The position numbers and the translations under genes are program-made. 57,332 nt of DNA from Acidobacteriota bacterium (GTDB lineage Bacteria; Acidobacteriota; Vicinamibacteria; Marinacidobacterales; Marinacidobacteraceae). The DNA is taken from contig VXNL01000051.1 in NCBI GenBank assembly GCA_009840635.1, positions 1 through 57,332 of the forward strand. The letters run 5' to 3'. This document shows positions 33,422-41,589 of the stretch, one piece after another; position 1 is the first letter of the stretch, and every line of letters begins with the position of its first letter. A model generated the notes under the pieces. The model saw only the letters and a program-made list of their open reading frames with translations. It did not search any database and had not been told where the DNA came from.

Positions 33422-35953
33422 ATGCGGTTCGCGGTCCGGATGGCCTTCCGGGAACTCCGGTCCTCCGCCCGCCGGCTGGCGCTCTTCTTCGTCGCGGTCG
33501 GCATCGGCGTGGCGGCGATCGTGGTGCTGCGTTCGGCGGCGGACAGCCTGCAGTCGGCGCTGACCAGCGAGTCGCGTTTCCTGATGGCCGCCGACGTGAC
33601 GGTTTCCACCGGGGAGGGCTTCACCGACGAGACCGAGGTCATCTTCGACGACGTCGCGTCCGGACACCCGCTCACCGGGGTGTCGCGTTCGGTGCAGATC
33701 GCGACGCTCGCGCGCTCGGCGGACGATCCGCTGCGGGGCGCGATGGTCGAACTGAAGGGGGTGGACGGCGCCTTCCCGCTCTACGGCGACCTCGAAGTGG
33801 CCGGAGCGCTCTTCGGCCCGGAACTGCTCGGCGGGCGGGGGGCGCTGGTCCGGCCCGAAGTCCGGGTCAGGCTGGGCCTCGAGGTCGGGGACCCGATCAT
33901 CCTCGGCGGCGAACCCTTCGAGGTGCGTGGCGATCTGCTCGCGGAGCCGGGGGCGGGGATCGACTTCTTCCGGCGTGGACCGCGGGTGCTGGTGGCGCTC
34001 TCCGACCTGGAGGCGACCGGGCTGCTCGACGTCCCGGAGCGCGCCCGCTGGGAGGTCCTGTTCGCGGTGGCGAACGAGGAGGCGGTCGGCGGACTCGCGG
34101 CCGGCCTCCGGGCGGCGCTCGAGGATGAGCCCGTCCGGGTGCGCACCTTCCGGCAGACGGGAGACCGCCTCGCCCGGCGCATCCGGCGCGGCGAGGACTA
34201 TCTGAGCCTCGCAGGCTTCGTGATCCTGCTGCTCGGCGGCATCGGGGTCTTTAGCGTGGCACGGGCCTTCACCCGCCAGAGCCTGCCTTCCGCGGCCATC
34301 GAGCGCTGTCTCGGGGTGCCCTCGCGCACCATCCTGGTGATCGCGCTCCTTCAGATGGCCGTGCTCGCCGGGCTCGCGAGCGCCTTCGGCATCGCCGCCG
34401 GAGCGGTGGCGCTCCAGTTGTTCATCCCCGAGGTGGAGGTGGGGGGCCTGCAGGTCGCCGCGCGGCTCACCCCCGCGGCCGCGCTCCAGGGCGCGCTCAC
34501 CGGCGGCCTCGTCTCGTTGCTCTCCGCGGTCTTCCCGCTGCTGCCGCTTCGCCGGGTCCGCCCCCTCGGGCTGCTGCGGAGCGGAGACATGCTGGACGAG
34601 CGGGGATCCCCGGCCGCCCGGCGGCTCGAGGGCGCGGTGGCGGCCGGGGCGGTGCTCGTGTTCTTCGGGTTCGCGGGCTGGCAGTCGGGATCGCTCCGGA
34701 TCACGCTCGCGGTCACCGGCGGGTTCGTGCTGGTGGCGGTGCTGCTCTGGATCCTGGGCGGCCTGATCCTCCGCGGCCTGACGCCCCTCGCCACCGCCCG
34801 CACCTTCGCGGTGCGCCACGCGGTGCGCACCGTGCTCCGGGGGGCGCGCCAGATCCGGGTGGTGCTGGTCGCGCTCGGGGTCGGGGTGTTCCTGGTGCTC
34901 GCCACGGTGGGCATCGAGCGGAACGTCCAGCGCGAGTTCACCTTCCAGGAGAGCAGCGACGATCCCGACCTCTTCTTCCTGGACATCCAGGCGGACCAGG
35001 TGGACGGGGTCCGCGCGAACGCTGCGGCCCGGGGGTTCCCGGACATCAACCTGATTCCGGTGCTCCAGACCCGGATCCACGGCATCTTCGGCCGGGACGT
35101 CCACCTCGAGGACCGGGCCGCGGTGCGGCGCGCCGGGGGACTGTCCCGGGAATACACCGTCAGCTCGCGCGACTGGCTCGAAGACAACGAGGTCGTCACC
35201 GAGGGCGAGTTCTGGGGCGAGCGCTCCGCCGAGGGCGCCGAGGTGTCCATCGAGAACTGGGTGCAGGAGGACCGCGGCGTCCAGCTCGGGGACACGATGC
35301 GCTTCGAGATCATGGGCGAGACGCTCGACGCGCGGGTCACCTCGATCCGCGACGTGGAGTGGCGGAACGCCCGGAACGGCGGGTTCACCTTCCTGTTCCA
35401 TCCGGACAGCGTGGCGCACTTCCCCATGTCCTACGCGGGTTTCGTCCGGGGGCCGGACGACATCGTGGAGCGGGCCCGATTCCAGGGAGCGGTGGTGGGC
35501 GAGTTCCCGAACGTCTCGGTGGTGGACCTCCGCGACGTGCTGGACACCATGCAGCAGGTGGCGGACAGCGTCGCGCTCGCGATCCGCATCGTGGGGCTGA
35601 TCGCGCTGGTCGGCGGCCTGCTGATCCTGATCGGCACCGTCGCGGTCCACATCGGGGCCCGCCGCCGCGAGACCGCGGTGCTCCGCGTGTTCGGGGCGGG
35701 ACGCAACCGGGTGGTGGCGATCACCCTGCTCGAGCACAGCGTCATCGGCGCGGTGGCCGGCGCCGCCGCGGCGGTCGGGGCCTCGGCCACCGCGTTCTTC
35801 GTGGTGCGGGAGATCATGCAGCTCCCCTTCGAGGCCGACCCCTCGCTCATCCTGTTGGCAATCGCGCTCCCCGCGCTGGGCGCCGCCGGCGTGGGGGCTC
35901 TCGCGGCCGTGGACATCCTCCGGCGCAAACCGCTCGGCGTGCTCGCCGACTAG
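33422..35953 (+). CDS. FtsX/MacB-family ABC permease, YbbP-like
   Basis: The 843-aa permease has the YbbP layout: an N-terminal helix (LALFFVAVGIGVAAIVVL), a large periplasmic domain (about 40-255), a helix block with LAGFVILLLGGIGVFSVARAF and ILVIALLQMAVLAGLASAFG, a central pair of helices (about 400-440), a second periplasmic domain (about 495-700), and three C-terminal helices ending in ALGAAGVGALAAVDILRRKP. FtsX domains occur twice. It is the partner of the YbbA-like ATPase and part of a likely lipid or lipoprotein handling system. Confidence 0.92.
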   Translation: MRFAVRMAFRELRSSARRLALFFVAVGIGVAAIVVLRSAADSLQSALTSESRFLMAADVTVSTGEGFTDETEVIFDDVASGHPLTGVSRSVQIATLARSADDPLRGAMVELKGVDGAFPLYGDLEVAGALFGPELLGGRGALVRPEVRVRLGLEVGDPIILGGEPFEVRGDLLAEPGAGIDFFRRGPRVLVALSDLEATGLLDVPERARWEVLFAVANEEAVGGLAAGLRAALEDEPVRVRTFRQTGDRLARRIRRGEDYLSLAGFVILLLGGIGVFSVARAFTRQSLPSAAIERCLGVPSRTILVIALLQMAVLAGLASAFGIAAGAVALQLFIPEVEVGGLQVAARLTPAAALQGALTGGLVSLLSAVFPLLPLRRVRPLGLLRSGDMLDERGSPAARRLEGAVAAGAVLVFFGFAGWQSGSLRITLAVTGGFVLVAVLLWILGGLILRGLTPLATARTFAVRHAVRTVLRGARQIRVVLVALGVGVFLVLATVGIERNVQREFTFQESSDDPDLFFLDIQADQVDGVRANAAARGFPDINLIPVLQTRIHGIFGRDVHLEDRAAVRRAGGLSREYTVSSRDWLEDNEVVTEGEFWGERSAEGAEVSIENWVQEDRGVQLGDTMRFEIMGETLDARVTSIRDVEWRNARNGGFTFLFHPDSVAHFPMSYAGFVRGPDDIVERARFQGAVVGEFPNVSVVDLRDVLDTMQQVADSVALAIRIVGLIALVGGLLILIGTVAVHIGARRRETAVLRVFGAGRNRVVAITLLEHSVIGAVAGAAAAVGASATAFFVVREIMQLPFEADPSLILLAIALPALGAAGVGALAAVDILRRKPLGVLAD

Positions 35954-35974
35954 GAGCGCCGGTAACGAGAAAGC

Positions 35975-36607
35975 ATGAACTTCGACGCTTCTACCCATCT
36001 CTCCGCCGTCGAACGCGCCGTCTCCTCCGGCGAACGCGAGGGGAAGCCCGCCCGCGCGGTCACGCTGTCCCGCTCCTTCCGCACGACGGTCGCGGACCTC
36101 TGGGACGCGGCGACGAACCCCGAGCGGCTGCCGCGCTGGTTTGCGCCGGTGAGCGGCGACCTCGAAGCCGGCGGCCGCTACCAGATCGAGGGCAACGCCG
36201 GCGGCGTCATCACCGAGTGCGAACGGCCGTCGCGCTTCACCCTGACCTGGGAGTTCGGCGAGGACGTCAGTTGGGTCGAGGTCTCGGTCTCGGACGAGGG
36301 GGCGGGCCGCGCGCGGCTGACGCTCACCCACACCATGCGGCCGTCCGACCACTGGGACACGTACGGGCCCGGGGCGACCGGCGTGGGGTGGGAGTTCGGT
36401 CTGCTGGGATTGGCGCTTTACCTCGCCGACCCTGCGGCGCCGAAACCGGACGAGGCCGCGTTCGCCGCGTCGGCGGACGGCCGGGCGTTCGGCGCCGGGA
36501 GCAGCCGGGGATGGGAACGCGCGGCGGTCGCCGCCGGCGCCGATCCCGGCGCCGCGCGGATGGCGGCGAAGCGCGTAACCGCGTTCTACACGGACGAATC
36601 GGCGTAG
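35975..36607 (+). CDS. SRPBCC (AHSA1-like) domain protein
   Basis: The 210-aa cytosolic protein has the START/Bet v1-like AHSA1 pattern: VTLSRSFRTTVADLWDAATNPERLPRWFAP (shown only as the blocks SRSFRTTVADLWDA and NPERLPRWFAPV), then GGRYQIEGNAGGVI, PSRFTLTWEFG and LTLTHTM. The fold forms a hydrophobic ligand pocket. The function is unknown; members act in stress response or bind lipids. It lies 21 bp after the permease stop and may be the last gene of that operon. Confidence 0.85.
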   Translation: MNFDASTHLSAVERAVSSGEREGKPARAVTLSRSFRTTVADLWDAATNPERLPRWFAPVSGDLEAGGRYQIEGNAGGVITECERPSRFTLTWEFGEDVSWVEVSVSDEGAGRARLTLTHTMRPSDHWDTYGPGATGVGWEFGLLGLALYLADPAAPKPDEAAFAASADGRAFGAGSSRGWERAAVAAGADPGAARMAAKRVTAFYTDESA

Positions 36608-36660
36608 CCCAGGGGGCGGTGGCTGGTCCGGCCCTTGCGTCGGGACCGGTGTACGTTTCG

Positions 36661-37161
36661 ATGACCCCCAAGAGAGCGGAAGACCGGTTCCGGCGAGCGT
36701 TCGGGACAGCGCTCTCTCTTGTTCTAGCGGTGTTGCTGGCGGGGTGCGCCTCGTTGCCCGGGGAGGACACCCCGATCGCTTCCCACCCGCGGAGCACGTC
36801 CGGCGAGGCCGGCGGCTACGCCACCGTCCGGTTCCCGGACGGTGGCGTCGCAAGAGGTCCGGTTGTGGACGGGAAGCGCCACGGCTACTGGACCGAGAGG
36901 TTCGCGGACGGAAGCCTGCAGGAAGGTCCGTACGTCCAGGACCGGCGGCACGGCCGTTGGTTCCTCAAGTACCGGGACGGGAGAGTTCAGGAAGGTCCTT
37001 TCGTGGCGGGGCAGCGGTACGGCGAATGGACCCTGACCTCCCCACGGGGAGTTCTTTTCCACGGCCCCTACGTGGACGGCCGGCAGCACGGGTTGTGGAC
37101 GGTGATCTTCCCGAACGGCACCCGGGACCAGATGCTGTTCGTAAACGGCGCGCCGAGATAG
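36661..37161 (+). CDS. Lipoprotein with MORN/YwqK-like 23-residue repeats
   Basis: The 166-aa protein has a lipoprotein signal (SLVLAVLLAGC, Cys29), a short linker, and tandem repeats with exact 23-residue spacing: Trp77, Trp100, Trp123 and Trp146 lie in HGYW, HGRW, YGEW and HGLW. Each repeat ends in GPYV or GPFV. This resembles MORN or YwqK-type repeats, which form an open beta solenoid. The start is ATG 36661, with GTG 36649 as an alternative. The function is unknown. A fifth, degenerate unit precedes residue 70. Confidence 0.85.
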   Translation: MTPKRAEDRFRRAFGTALSLVLAVLLAGCASLPGEDTPIASHPRSTSGEAGGYATVRFPDGGVARGPVVDGKRHGYWTERFADGSLQEGPYVQDRRHGRWFLKYRDGRVQEGPFVAGQRYGEWTLTSPRGVLFHGPYVDGRQHGLWTVIFPNGTRDQMLFVNGAPR

Positions 37162-37173
37162 GGCTGGGCGCCC

Positions 37174-37554
37174 TCAGACCTGGAAGCCGAGTTCGGCCGC
37201 GACGGCCCGCTGCCGCTCGTCCAGCGTGAAGAACCCGACCTCGGCCGCCCGTGGGAACGCGTACAGCGCATTGGCAACGTGCCACAGATCGGCGCCGCGG
37301 AGATAGCCGGCCTCCAGTACGGTCTCGATCTCTTCCGCGAGCGGACGAGAGGGGTAGACCCAGCGAATCCTGGCCAGGTACCGCTGCGCGAAGCCGACAC
37401 CCTCGCGCGCGAGCGCTGACCGAACTTCGGCCTCCAGCAGGTTCGACGAGTACAGGCGGCCGTATTGCAACAACCGATCCCGAAGCGCTCCGCTCCCTTC
37501 TTCCCTGAACGCGATCGCCACGAGGACCGAAGAATCCACGTAGGCGGCGCTCAC
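37174..37554 (-). CDS. PIN-domain toxin (VapC-like)
   Basis: The 126-aa PIN nuclease shows the acidic quartet: Asp7 (VDSSVLV), Glu41/Glu43 (LLEAEV), Asp89 (GADLWHVA) and Asp112 (TLDERQ). It starts with GTG 37554, three bases after the antitoxin stop. PIN toxins cut tRNA or rRNA in a magnesium-dependent way. Gene order (antitoxin first) and spacing match a type II toxin-antitoxin operon. A Phd-type antitoxin with a PIN toxin is a known hybrid arrangement. Confidence 0.9.
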   Translation of the reverse strand: MSAAYVDSSVLVAIAFREEGSGALRDRLLQYGRLYSSNLLEAEVRSALAREGVGFAQRYLARIRWVYPSRPLAEEIETVLEAGYLRGADLWHVANALYAFPRAAEVGFFTLDERQRAVAAELGFQV

Positions 37555-37557
37555 CGA

Positions 37558-37833
37558 TCAGTCCCGTTCGTCCAGGAAACGCTGTAGAGCCCCCGGCCGG
37601 TGAGCGATCGGTTCGAGGGGAGCGTTGGGATCCTTGGCCGGCGAAACGATGCCCCGGCGTTCCAGATCGTCGAGGTGCTCTTCCAGCGTCTTTTTCCTTT
37701 CCTCCTGAAGCGGCCGGATCTCGGCCACCGGCTTGCCGTGGTAGGAGATGCGCACGGTGCGTCCCTCGCGGACCAGTCGGATGACTTCGGAAAAGCGGGC
37801 TTTCGCCTCGTAGGTGGAAAGGGTCAAGTTCAT
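37558..37833 (-). CDS. Phd/YefM-family antitoxin
   Basis: The 91-aa antitoxin begins MNLTLSTYEAKARFSEVIRLV, the Phd/YefM DNA-binding signature, followed by GRTVRISYHGKPVAEIRPL. The C-terminal half (residues about 45-91) is charged and probably wraps the PIN toxin. ATG 37833 is chosen, with TTG 37839 as alternative. Two abutting GACTAGTC palindromes lie just upstream and fit autoregulation by the antitoxin. Confidence 0.9.
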   Translation of the reverse strand: MNLTLSTYEAKARFSEVIRLVREGRTVRISYHGKPVAEIRPLQEERKKTLEEHLDDLERRGIVSPAKDPNAPLEPIAHRPGALQRFLDERD

Positions 37834-37844
37834 GGTCAAGATTG

Positions 37845-37861
37845 GACTAGTCAGACTAGTC
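37845..37861. promoter_or_regulatory. Toxin-antitoxin operator, double palindrome
   Basis: GACTAGTC occurs twice, at 37845-37852 and 37854-37861, one base apart, giving a nine-base repeat period. Each is a perfect 8-bp palindrome. They start 11 bp upstream of the antitoxin ATG. Adjacent operator half-sites of this sort are typical for Phd dimers that bind cooperatively. Confidence 0.7.
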
Positions 37862-37910
37862 TAACATGATCGCGGCTCCGCGGGCCGAGAGCAGGCGGAC
37901 GGGGCCTGCC

Positions 37911-38414
37911 TCAGGCGTTCGCGCCCGATGCCAGGCTCTCGAGCCACGCCTCCGGGATCCGCACGGCGACCACCTCTCCCTCGGCGGTGACCACGCCGCC
38001 GGCCTCCATCCGGACCGCGACGCGCACCTTGCGGTCGGTGACCTCGGTCGCCCGCGCTCGCAGGACGAGTTCTACCCCGAGCGGAGTGGGCTTGCGATAG
38101 CTCACCTTCAGCGAGCCGGTCACGAAGCGGAGCGGCGGATCGCTGTCCATCGGCCGGCCCGCGGCCCGATACGCCTCCCACGCGGCCGTTCCGGTGCCGT
38201 GGCAGTCGATGAGCGACGCGATCAGACCCCCGTACACCGCCCCCGGAACCGCGGTGTGGAAGGGCTCCGGCGTGAAGCGGCAGACCGCTTCGTCCCCTTC
38301 GGCGAAGCTCCGGATCCGGTAGCCGTCCGGGTTGCGGGATCCGCACCCGTAGCAGTGCTTCGTCGTGTCCGGGTAGTAGTCCTGAAACGCCTTCCGTTCG
38401 CCGCTCGCGCTCAT
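37911..38414 (-). CDS. PaaI-family hotdog thioesterase
   Basis: The 167-aa protein has a hotdog fold with a PaaI-like motif (GAVYGGLIASLIDCHGTGTA, residues about 61-80). Preceding it is HCYGCGSRNPDG, typical of a cysteine-rich subset of PaaI thioesterases. Later strands GSLKVSYRKPTPLGVELVL also fit the fold. ATG 38414 overlaps the DUF423 stop (ATGA), so the two genes are co-translated. Acyl-CoA hydrolysis is predicted from the family; the substrate is unknown. Confidence 0.85.
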   Translation of the reverse strand: MSASGERKAFQDYYPDTTKHCYGCGSRNPDGYRIRSFAEGDEAVCRFTPEPFHTAVPGAVYGGLIASLIDCHGTGTAAWEAYRAAGRPMDSDPPLRFVTGSLKVSYRKPTPLGVELVLRARATEVTDRKVRVAVRMEAGGVVTAEGEVVAVRIPEAWLESLASGANA

Positions 38415-38776
38415 GTCTGGCGGAGCACGGCGACCAGGAGACAGCCCCACGCGGCGATGAGGCAGAGTCCTCCGAGCGGGGTCACCGGACCGAGCCACGA
38501 CGGCCCGCCGAGCGCCAGCCAGTAGAGGCTCCCGGAAAACAGGACGATCCCGGCGGTCATCAGCGCTCCGGCCAGCGACGCGGGCGAGCCCAGGTCCCGG
38601 GCCACCAGCGTCCCGACCGCCAGCAGGCCCAGCCCGTGGATCAGGTGGTAGCGGACCGCGGTCTCGAAGGTCTGGAGCGACCGGGCGTCAAGCCGGGGCG
38701 CCAAACCATGCGCGCCGAAGGCGCCGGCGACGACGCCAACCATCAGGGCGGCGGCGCCCACCGCAACCCAGGACAT
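38411..38776 (-). CDS. DUF423 membrane protein
   Basis: The 121-aa protein has four hydrophobic segments and the DUF423 hallmark VVAGAFGAHGLAPRLDARSLQTFETAVRYH, seen as GAFGAHGL and ETAVRYHLIHGLGLL. The C-terminal motif FSGSLYWLALGGPSWLGPVTPLGGL is also diagnostic. The family is an inner-membrane protein of unknown function. It is co-transcribed with the thioesterase. Confidence 0.92.
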   Translation of the reverse strand: MSWVAVGAAALMVGVVAGAFGAHGLAPRLDARSLQTFETAVRYHLIHGLGLLAVGTLVARDLGSPASLAGALMTAGIVLFSGSLYWLALGGPSWLGPVTPLGGLCLIAAWGCLLVAVLRQT

Positions 38777-38788
38777 CCCGGACTGCGG

Positions 38789-39829
38789 TCAGCGCGCGGT
38801 CTGCCCCATCCGGAGCGGCCGCTGCGGGGTCATCGGCTCGTCCGGGTAGAGCGACGCGACCTGATCCGCGTAGCCGTTGAAGAGCGGGGTCGGGAAGTTG
38901 GCGCGGTTGTCCAGCCAGTAGGACTCCGCCTGGCTCCAGCGCGGATGCGGGATGTTCGGGTTGATGTTGGACAGGAACCCGTACTCGTGCTGCTGCATCT
39001 CCCAGAAGAACGGCGGCTGCCTTCGGGTCAGCTCCATCTTCACCACCGCCTTGGGGCCCTTGTAGCCGTACTTCCAGGGGATCGCCAGCCGGATCGGCGC
39101 ACCGTGCTGGCGGACCAGCGGATCGCCGTAGATCCCGGTGACCACGAGCGCCAGCGGGTTCATGGCCTCGTCCATCCGGAGCGCCTCGTGGTACGGCCAC
39201 GGGTACCAGTTGCTGGACGCCAGGCCCGGCATCTCCTCCGGCCGGTTCAGGGAGGTGAATGCCACGAACCGGGCATTGCTGTTTGGCTCCACCGCGTCCA
39301 GCAGCGCCGACAGCGGAAAGCCGGTCCACGGCACGTTCATCGCCCAACGCTCCACGCAGCGGAAGTGGTAGATGCGCTCCTCGTGCTCGAACTTGAGGAG
39401 ATCGTCGAGATCGAAGGTACGCGGCTTGTTGCACTCGCCGGTTACCTCGACGGCCCAGGGAACGGGCTTGTAGTCGCCGGCGAGCTTCCAGACCGCGCCG
39501 CCGCGGCCGGCCAGGAACTCGTAGAAGTTGTTGTGCGAACCCGCGACCTCGCGCGCCGTCAGCTCCTTCCGCTCGATCATCTCGGGGATCTGGTAGGCCT
39601 CGTTCTTCTTCGCGGGAAACACGTCGGGCCGGGAATACGGGATCTCCAGCATCTCAGCGCCCTCGGCGTTCGTACCGCAGGCGAGGGTGTAGGGCCCGAC
39701 CAGCGCGGCGCTTCCGAGCGCCTTCACGAGGGCCCGGCGGTTGAAGAAGACCTTGGGGTCGGTAACGGAACCCCCGACGGGGCTCCTTTCGTATCGAATC
39801 CGTTTCGAGGTCTTGACGAGATGGCTCAT
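38789..39829 (-). CDS. msrP: Protein-methionine-sulfoxide reductase catalytic subunit MsrP
   Basis: The 346-aa protein is a Tat-exported molybdopterin oxidoreductase. Twin arginines (Arg31-Arg32, FFNRRALVKALGS) precede the signal helix. The molybdenum-ligand cysteine Cys158 is in YHFRCVERWAM, within DDLLKFEHEERIYHFRCVE, and the conserved WPYHEALRMDEAMNPLALVVTGIYG block follows. MsrP repairs oxidised periplasmic methionines using electrons from the heme membrane protein MsrQ. No msrQ is adjacent, which is unusual. ATG 39829 is chosen over a longer frame because it precedes the signal. Confidence 0.93.
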   Translation of the reverse strand: MSHLVKTSKRIRYERSPVGGSVTDPKVFFNRRALVKALGSAALVGPYTLACGTNAEGAEMLEIPYSRPDVFPAKKNEAYQIPEMIERKELTAREVAGSHNNFYEFLAGRGGAVWKLAGDYKPVPWAVEVTGECNKPRTFDLDDLLKFEHEERIYHFRCVERWAMNVPWTGFPLSALLDAVEPNSNARFVAFTSLNRPEEMPGLASSNWYPWPYHEALRMDEAMNPLALVVTGIYGDPLVRQHGAPIRLAIPWKYGYKGPKAVVKMELTRRQPPFFWEMQQHEYGFLSNINPNIPHPRWSQAESYWLDNRANFPTPLFNGYADQVASLYPDEPMTPQRPLRMGQTAR

Positions 39830-39960
39830 TGGTACGCTCCGCGGGCTCCCGGCCGACGTGCGGGAGCCGGTTCCCCAATGGTAGCCCGCCACCGGGCGCC
39901 GGTGTCTGCCGCCGGAGCCCCGGGCTCGCTTGGGTGTGCGCTACCCCCCGAAGAGACACG

Positions 39961-41589
39961 ATGACCTGGAGTTTCTGGACTGCTGCCGCGGGAAAGCCGT
40001 CGGTCCGTCCGCTCGAGGACCTGACGGACCGCGAGGCGGGCCCCTGGACGGATCGCTCGCCGCCGGGCGGGCTTGGCGTCACGGGCTCGCTGGGCGGAGA
40101 GGACCGGCTGGGCTGGGTGGACCTGCCGCTCACCGCCAGCCGGGAACTGCCCGAGTACGTCCGGCTCCGCGACGAACTGCTCGCCGAGGGCTTCGAGCGC
40201 CTCGTGGTGGTGGCGATGGGCGGCTCCGCGCTCGCGCCCCGGGCACTCGTCTCGGGACTTCCCCGGGGACGCGGCCTCGTGGTGGATTTCCTCGACAGCC
40301 TCGCGCCGGAAGCGGTGCTCGAGTCGCTGCGGCCGGACCGCCAGCCCAGGACCGTCTTCCTGGTGGCGTCGAAATCGGGCACCACCGTGGAGACGCGCGC
40401 CCTCGAGGCCGTGATCTATGGCACGCTCCAGGGTGCCGGCGCGGTTCCCGGAAGGCAATTCCTCGCCATCACCGATCCCGGCACGCCGCTCCACCGGTGG
40501 GCCGACCGGGCCGGGTACCGGGCGCGGTTCGCCGGGAAGCCGGACGTGGGCGGCCGCTTCTCGGCCCTCAGCGCGTTCGGGCTGCTGCCGGCGGTCCTCG
40601 CCGGGTGCGGGTTGGAGGAGGAACTGGCGGGCGTCCGGCGGGTCCGCGAGGCGCTCGACGCGGGCCGCGCGGCGGCGGAGCCGGCCTTTCGGCTGGGCGC
40701 GGTGCTCGCCCGGCTGCGGGCGGAAGGCCGCTGGCAGGCGCACCTCACCGCGGCGCCGGGATGGGAAGGCGTGCTCCCCTGGCTGGAGCAGCTCTTCGCC
40801 GAGAGTACCGGGAAGGAGGGAACGGGGATCCTGCCCGTGATCTGCGAGTGGCCGCACCCCGAGCGCCTGGCGGACACGACGCTGGTGATCCACGTGGGTC
40901 CGGCGGAAACCGGGGACCGGGAGCGGCTCGAGGCGGGCGCCGCCGCCGGAGTCCCGGCGATCCTGTGCCCGCCGGACCCATCCGGGCGACTGGCCTTCCT
41001 TTTCCGCTGGCAGATCGCGGTCGCGGTCGCCGCCTTCCGGATGGGGATGGACCCCTACGACCAACCGGACGTCGAGGACACGAAGGCGGCCACCCGCCGC
41101 CTGTCGGCAAGTCCGGAGTCGGCTCCGCGGCCGCCGGAAGTCTCCGACTCGAAGATCCGGGATTTCCTCGCCGAGGCGGCGGCAGGGGGGCTTGCGGTGA
41201 ACGCCTTCGGCCACCGGAGCCGTATGTCCGAAGGACTGGTCCACGCGCTCCAGCGGCAGCTCGCGGCGCGGTTCCGGGTGACCCCCGCGATCGGTTTCGG
41301 GTCGGGACTCCTGCACTCGCTCGGCCAGATCGAAAAGGGCGGACCCCCGGACCTGGCGGTCCTCATACTCACCTGGGATCCGGGACCGGACATCCTGATT
41401 CCGCCGAGCCCCGAGTTGCCGGCCGCGCTCGGCGGGCTCGGCACCGGCGCCCTTGCCCGCCTGCAGGCCGCCGCCGACTACGAGGAACTGAAGCGGCGCG
41501 GGCGCCGCGTTCTCTGGCTCGACGCCGCCCTGCCGGGCCTGGGCGGCCTCGCGGAACTCACGACGCGGCTGATCGCGCTGTCGGCCTGA
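39961..41589 (+). CDS. Phosphoglucose isomerase-like protein
   Basis: The 542-aa protein has SIS-type isomerase motifs: VVVAMGGSALAPRAL (residues about 79-93), FLVASKSGTTVETRALEAV (the phosphosugar-binding SxSGTT loop) and FLAITDPGTPLHRWADRAGYR. It also shows VGGRFSALSAFGLLP and ESTGKEGTGILPV, which match the isomerase half of bifunctional transaldolase/phosphoglucose isomerases. Here the isomerase domain stands alone, without a transaldolase half. It would interconvert glucose 6-phosphate and fructose 6-phosphate, or a related sugar phosphate. Its stop overlaps the next start (ATGA-like TGATG). Confidence 0.85.
   Translation: MTWSFWTAAAGKPSVRPLEDLTDREAGPWTDRSPPGGLGVTGSLGGEDRLGWVDLPLTASRELPEYVRLRDELLAEGFERLVVVAMGGSALAPRALVSGLPRGRGLVVDFLDSLAPEAVLESLRPDRQPRTVFLVASKSGTTVETRALEAVIYGTLQGAGAVPGRQFLAITDPGTPLHRWADRAGYRARFAGKPDVGGRFSALSAFGLLPAVLAGCGLEEELAGVRRVREALDAGRAAAEPAFRLGAVLARLRAEGRWQAHLTAAPGWEGVLPWLEQLFAESTGKEGTGILPVICEWPHPERLADTTLVIHVGPAETGDRERLEAGAAAGVPAILCPPDPSGRLAFLFRWQIAVAVAAFRMGMDPYDQPDVEDTKAATRRLSASPESAPRPPEVSDSKIRDFLAEAAAGGLAVNAFGHRSRMSEGLVHALQRQLAARFRVTPAIGFGSGLLHSLGQIEKGGPPDLAVLILTWDPGPDILIPPSPELPAALGGLGTGALARLQAAADYEELKRRGRRVLWLDAALPGLGGLAELTTRLIALSA

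Noticed and set aside
33356..36853. 1165-aa minus-strand reading frame
   Set aside because: It is antisense shadow over the FtsX-like permease, low complexity with His/Arg/Glu bias typical of GC-rich shadows.
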